Below, piece by piece: positions 63,450-64,000 of a stretch of 64,000 bases of DNA. Location: contig OU862909.1 of NCBI GenBank assembly GCA_917880885.1, forward strand, positions 34,098,405 to 34,162,404, written 5' to 3'. Source of the stretch: Limnephilus marmoratus (lineage: Eukaryota; Arthropoda; Insecta; Trichoptera; Limnephilidae). The translations under genes and the position numbers were made by a program. Position 1 is the first letter of the stretch, and each line of letters starts with the position of its first letter. The notes beneath the pieces are model-generated. The model searched no databases, was not told the origin of the DNA, and was given only the letters and a program-made list of their open reading frames with translations.

Positions 63450-64000
63450 GTAAGAACTTATTGGTAAATAAGACGTAGGTCCTACGCTGTGTAAAAAAGT
63501 ATCTTAATCTCTGTGATTGCTTTTTTAAATACAGTCATGGCTGTTATCTCTTGAATCCCCTGAAAGTGGCACTCGATATGAATGGCCTTCGTTGTTCATT
63601 TTATATCAGATCTTTGCTTCGTGAAAGCGATAGTCAAGGTCAACTCGACCGTTGACAATGGTTTTTTTTAACTAATTAGAAGCCGTTTGGTGCTTGCTTG
63701 CACGTATCAACTATTATAACTGCTATTAGTAAATTACCTGTTTTACACTTGATATTCCTCGACTGGATTTCAGTACGCTATATTATGCTGTTTCCCGTTG
63801 ACTCAGATCAGATATTCAGATTTAGATGCATGACCAAGTGATCCTCTTTATAAAACCAGTTATCAGAAGTATATAATATATGTTTTACTATATCCAATTC
63901 GAACGTGCCGGTTTACTAAGCACATTTATGGTCGTGTTGGAAAATTGCAAAAAACACTCCTTTTTCATTGTAAACAATGTACCTATTATTTTAAACTTCA
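63450..64000. other. Start of receptor intron 4
   Basis: Strong donor GTAAGAAC at 63450; the rest shows no exon or repeat end. Confidence 0.6.

Noticed and set aside
1..64000. CRISPR arrays, bacterial operons, ribosomal RNA or viral genes
   Set aside because: The tandem repeats present lack unique spacers, there are introns and eukaryotic transposons throughout, and no rRNA or viral protein signature was seen.

Overview
This window is eukaryotic and almost certainly from an insect. It is AT-rich, full of transposable elements, and has spliced genes with GT-AG introns tens of kilobases long, arthropod-type core promoter motifs and an insect-style transposon community (Tc1/mariner, hAT, PIF/Harbinger, CR1/Jockey-like and RTE LINEs, tRNA-derived SINEs). 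The order cannot be fixed by eye; Hemiptera or Lepidoptera would fit.

The only clear host gene lies on the + strand. Four phase-compatible exons (22377-22595, 41816-42010, 48454-48626, 63347-63449) encode a signal peptide and the N-terminal ectodomain of a class C orphan receptor of the GPR158/GPR179 (metabotropic glycine receptor-like) family. The seven-membrane part must lie beyond the right edge. Introns of about 19.2, 6.4 and 14.7 kb are filled with mobile elements, and the 5' flank is equally invaded.

Left third (1-22,150): a mariner (5289-7897) is split by a LINE-derived insertion that carries a proline-rich ORF and has a 13-bp target duplication. A mariner deletion derivative sits inside another repeat (8012-8372). 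A hAT element carries a ZMYM1-like transposase remnant (11183-13862). A 7.4-kb hAT shell (14700-22145, duplication GTCCAGTT) holds a Harbinger exon, a LINE 3' fragment, a nearly intact CR1/Jockey-like LINE (16740-21640) and a PIF-type MITE.

Middle (22,600-48,450): SINEs, long-inverted-repeat elements, an RTE LINE tail, a mariner remnant, an internally deleted hAT, and a small family of elements with 9-bp target duplications and ends GCGTATTTACAA. Two copies of that family are both 385 bp and nearly identical, and a third is a 552-bp foldback. A SINE-like family and a LINE family share a 3' tail that forms a long hairpin.

Right part (48,600-64,000): a 3.2-kb TTAA-bounded element (53353-56550) carries its own TATA/initiator promoter, a three-exon mini-gene for a 53-residue basic protein, a 108-bp minisatellite in its intron, and a nested hAT. 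More hAT and mariner-type MITEs follow before exon 4 of the receptor. The TTAA-bounded mini-gene element and the recently active 9-bp-duplication family are the best candidates for something undescribed. All similarities were judged by eye and from memory of the families; no search was run.
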